Shown here: piece by piece, positions 8,981-9,653 of the stretch | Layout: each line of letters opens with the position of its first letter | Position numbering within the stretch: the stretch's first letter is position 1 | Assembly (NCBI GenBank): GCA_900544475.1 | Contig: UQVU01000066.1 | Span: 1 to 9,653 of the forward strand | Reading direction: 5' to 3' | Length of the DNA: 9,653 nucleotides | Source of the DNA: an uncultured Butyricicoccus sp. | GTDB taxonomy: Bacteria; Bacillota; Clostridia; Oscillospirales; Butyricicoccaceae | Notes under the pieces: generated by a model | Seen by the model: only the letters and a program-made list of their open reading frames with translations | The model's database searches: none | Told to the model about the DNA's origin: nothing | Made by a program: the position numbers and the translations under genes

Positions 8981-9478
8981 GTGATACAGAAACACTGCTG
9001 GGAGTGCGGCGCGGCGCTCATCGAAAAGCCGCTCGAAGGCGAGGGCATCGTGCCGTTCTGCCCGGTCTGCGGCGAATACCGCTTTCCCATGTACAACACG
9101 GCGGTCAGCATGATCGTCACAGACGAAAAGACCGGCCGCATCCTGCTCATTCAGCAGTACGGCCGCCCGAGCTACATTCTTGTCGCCGGATACGTCAACC
9201 GCGGCGAGAGCGCCGAAAACGCCGTGCGGCGCGAAATCCTCGAAGAAACCGGCCTGCACGCCGGGCGCATCCGCTTCAACCGGACGCGGTTCTTCGAGCC
9301 GTCCAACACGCTCATGTGCAACTTTACCGCCTTCGTTTCGGACGCCGACCGGCTCCGCACCAACCGCGAGGTGGACCGGTCCAGCTGGTTCTCCCCTGCC
9401 GAGGCGCGGCGGAATATCCGCCCGAACAGCCTCGCCGCCGCGTTCCTCAACGCCTATCTGGACGAAATCGGCCGGTAA
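8981..9478 (+). CDS. Zinc-ribbon NUDIX hydrolase, NudC-like
   Basis: A 165-residue cytoplasmic hydrolase. An N-terminal zinc ribbon uses C6, C9, C27 and C30 (CWECG, CPVCG). A complete Nudix box follows at 70-92 (GYVNRGE, then REILEETGL), fitting GX5EX7REUXEEXGU with all catalytic glutamates. The ribbon-then-Nudix order matches NADH pyrophosphatase (NudC), which cleaves NAD(H) and can remove NAD caps from RNA. However, the large N-terminal domain of E. coli NudC is absent, and the downstream SQPWPFPxS signature is replaced by TRFFEPSNTLM (about 101-111). NAD(H) is therefore only a candidate substrate; other nucleoside diphosphate derivatives are possible. Translation starts at GTG (8981), with AAAGGA (8965-8970) 10 bases before it. 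It is the last of three co-directional genes and is followed by only a weak terminator-like stem. Confidence 0.9.
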   Translation: MIQKHCWECGAALIEKPLEGEGIVPFCPVCGEYRFPMYNTAVSMIVTDEKTGRILLIQQYGRPSYILVAGYVNRGESAENAVRREILEETGLHAGRIRFNRTRFFEPSNTLMCNFTAFVSDADRLRTNREVDRSSWFSPAEARRNIRPNSLAAAFLNAYLDEIGR

Positions 9479-9490
9479 ACTCGATAAATT

Positions 9491-9509
9491 AGACAGATAT
9501 TCTGTTTTT
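9491..9509 (+). terminator. Weak terminator-like stem after the NUDIX gene
   Basis: ACAGA (9493-9497) and TCTGT (9501-9505) pair around TAT and are followed by TTTT. Outer pairing to 9491/9507 is possible. The stem is short and A+T-rich, so termination would be inefficient. Confidence 0.3.
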
Positions 9510-9513
9510 GTTG

Positions 9514-9542
9514 TTGAAATGTTCGCGCTGTGATGATAGAAT
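9514..9542 (+). promoter_or_regulatory. Strong sigma-A-type promoter reading out of the window
   Basis: TTGAAA (9514-9519, five of six to consensus), a 17-base spacer and TAGAAT (9537-9542, five of six). The start would be near 9549, heading into the DnaA boxes at the window edge. With no gene starting before the end, the target lies beyond 9653; dnaA is the obvious candidate given those boxes. Confidence 0.65.
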
Positions 9543-9579
9543 ATAGATGTGTGTGATTCAGGTATGCTTATTCGGCTTG

Positions 9580-9616
9580 CGCAGAAAATTGTGCGCCCGC
9601 TCGTGTGGGCGTGCAC
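9580..9616. repeat. GC-rich stem-loops between promoter and DnaA boxes
   Basis: Two small dyads lie in the presumed leader: GCGCA / TGCGC around an 8-base loop (within about 9580-9599), and CGCCC / GGGCG around an 8-base loop (within about 9596-9613), which can extend to GTGC / GCAC across a two-base bulge. The two share bases and so would compete. The positions are approximate; the function is unknown. Confidence 0.35.
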
Positions 9617-9625
9617 GCACCGAAG

Positions 9626-9648
9626 TTATCCACAATCTGTGTGGATAA
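9626..9648. other. Pair of perfect inverted DnaA boxes, probable origin edge
   Basis: TTATCCACA (9626-9634) and its exact reverse complement TGTGGATAA (9640-9648) lie 5 bases apart. Both match the strict DnaA-box consensus. Paired perfect boxes in a non-coding region next to an outward promoter are typical of the DNA just upstream of dnaA (bacterial oriC). The rest of any cluster is cut off by the window end. Confidence 0.75.
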
Positions 9649-9653
9649 ACCTG

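Noticed and set aside
9565..9653. Short plus-strand frame starting with ATG at 9565 and open to the window end
   Set aside because: It has no ribosome binding site, runs through GC-rich dyads and both DnaA boxes, and its translation is not recognisable.

Overview
The window looks like chromosome from an anaerobic Clostridia-type Firmicute with moderately high G+C, perhaps an Oscillospiraceae/Ruminococcaceae-like gut bacterium. That placement is inference. It rests on a full-length pyruvate:ferredoxin oxidoreductase, an S-layer-homology (SLH) surface protein, strong AGGAGG-type ribosome binding sites, sigma-A-like promoters and GC-rich palindromic intergenic repeats. No transposase, phage gene, tRNA, rRNA or CRISPR array was seen.

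Layout, left to right. Positions 1-245 hold no gene but a dense run of stem-loops, one of which (131-172) is a good terminator for the next gene. A minus-strand SLH protein (246-1856) has a near-ideal promoter at 1898-1926. A minus-strand membrane-anchored protein with YD-like repeats (1985-2806) has its own extended -10 promoter. The 440-base gap 2807-3246 carries two diverged copies of a palindromic repeat unit and the terminator of the next gene. Pyruvate:ferredoxin oxidoreductase (3247-6807, minus) fills the centre and has all expected cofactor residues. It is divergent from a YifB/ComM-type AAA+ ATPase (7140-8666, plus). The 332-base gap between them contains two separate inverted-repeat structures as well as promoters. 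Two small plus-strand genes follow closely: a 74-residue two-helix membrane protein (8702-8926) and a zinc-ribbon NUDIX hydrolase (8981-9478). The last 175 bases have a strong plus-strand promoter and two perfect, inverted DnaA boxes cut off by the window edge, so the replication origin or the dnaA upstream region probably begins here.

The genes do not form one pathway. The oxidoreductase is central energy metabolism and appears highly expressed from its codon choice. The two left-hand proteins are exported or membrane anchored and each has its own promoter. The ComM-like ATPase (DNA branch migration in studied relatives), the small membrane protein and the NUDIX protein may be co-transcribed, with gaps of 35 and 54 bases. 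No complete novel multi-gene system is visible. The most interesting unexplained parts are non-coding: the structured divergent region 6847-7047, the repeat pair at 2973-3135, the stem-loop run at 1-245 and the origin-like right edge.
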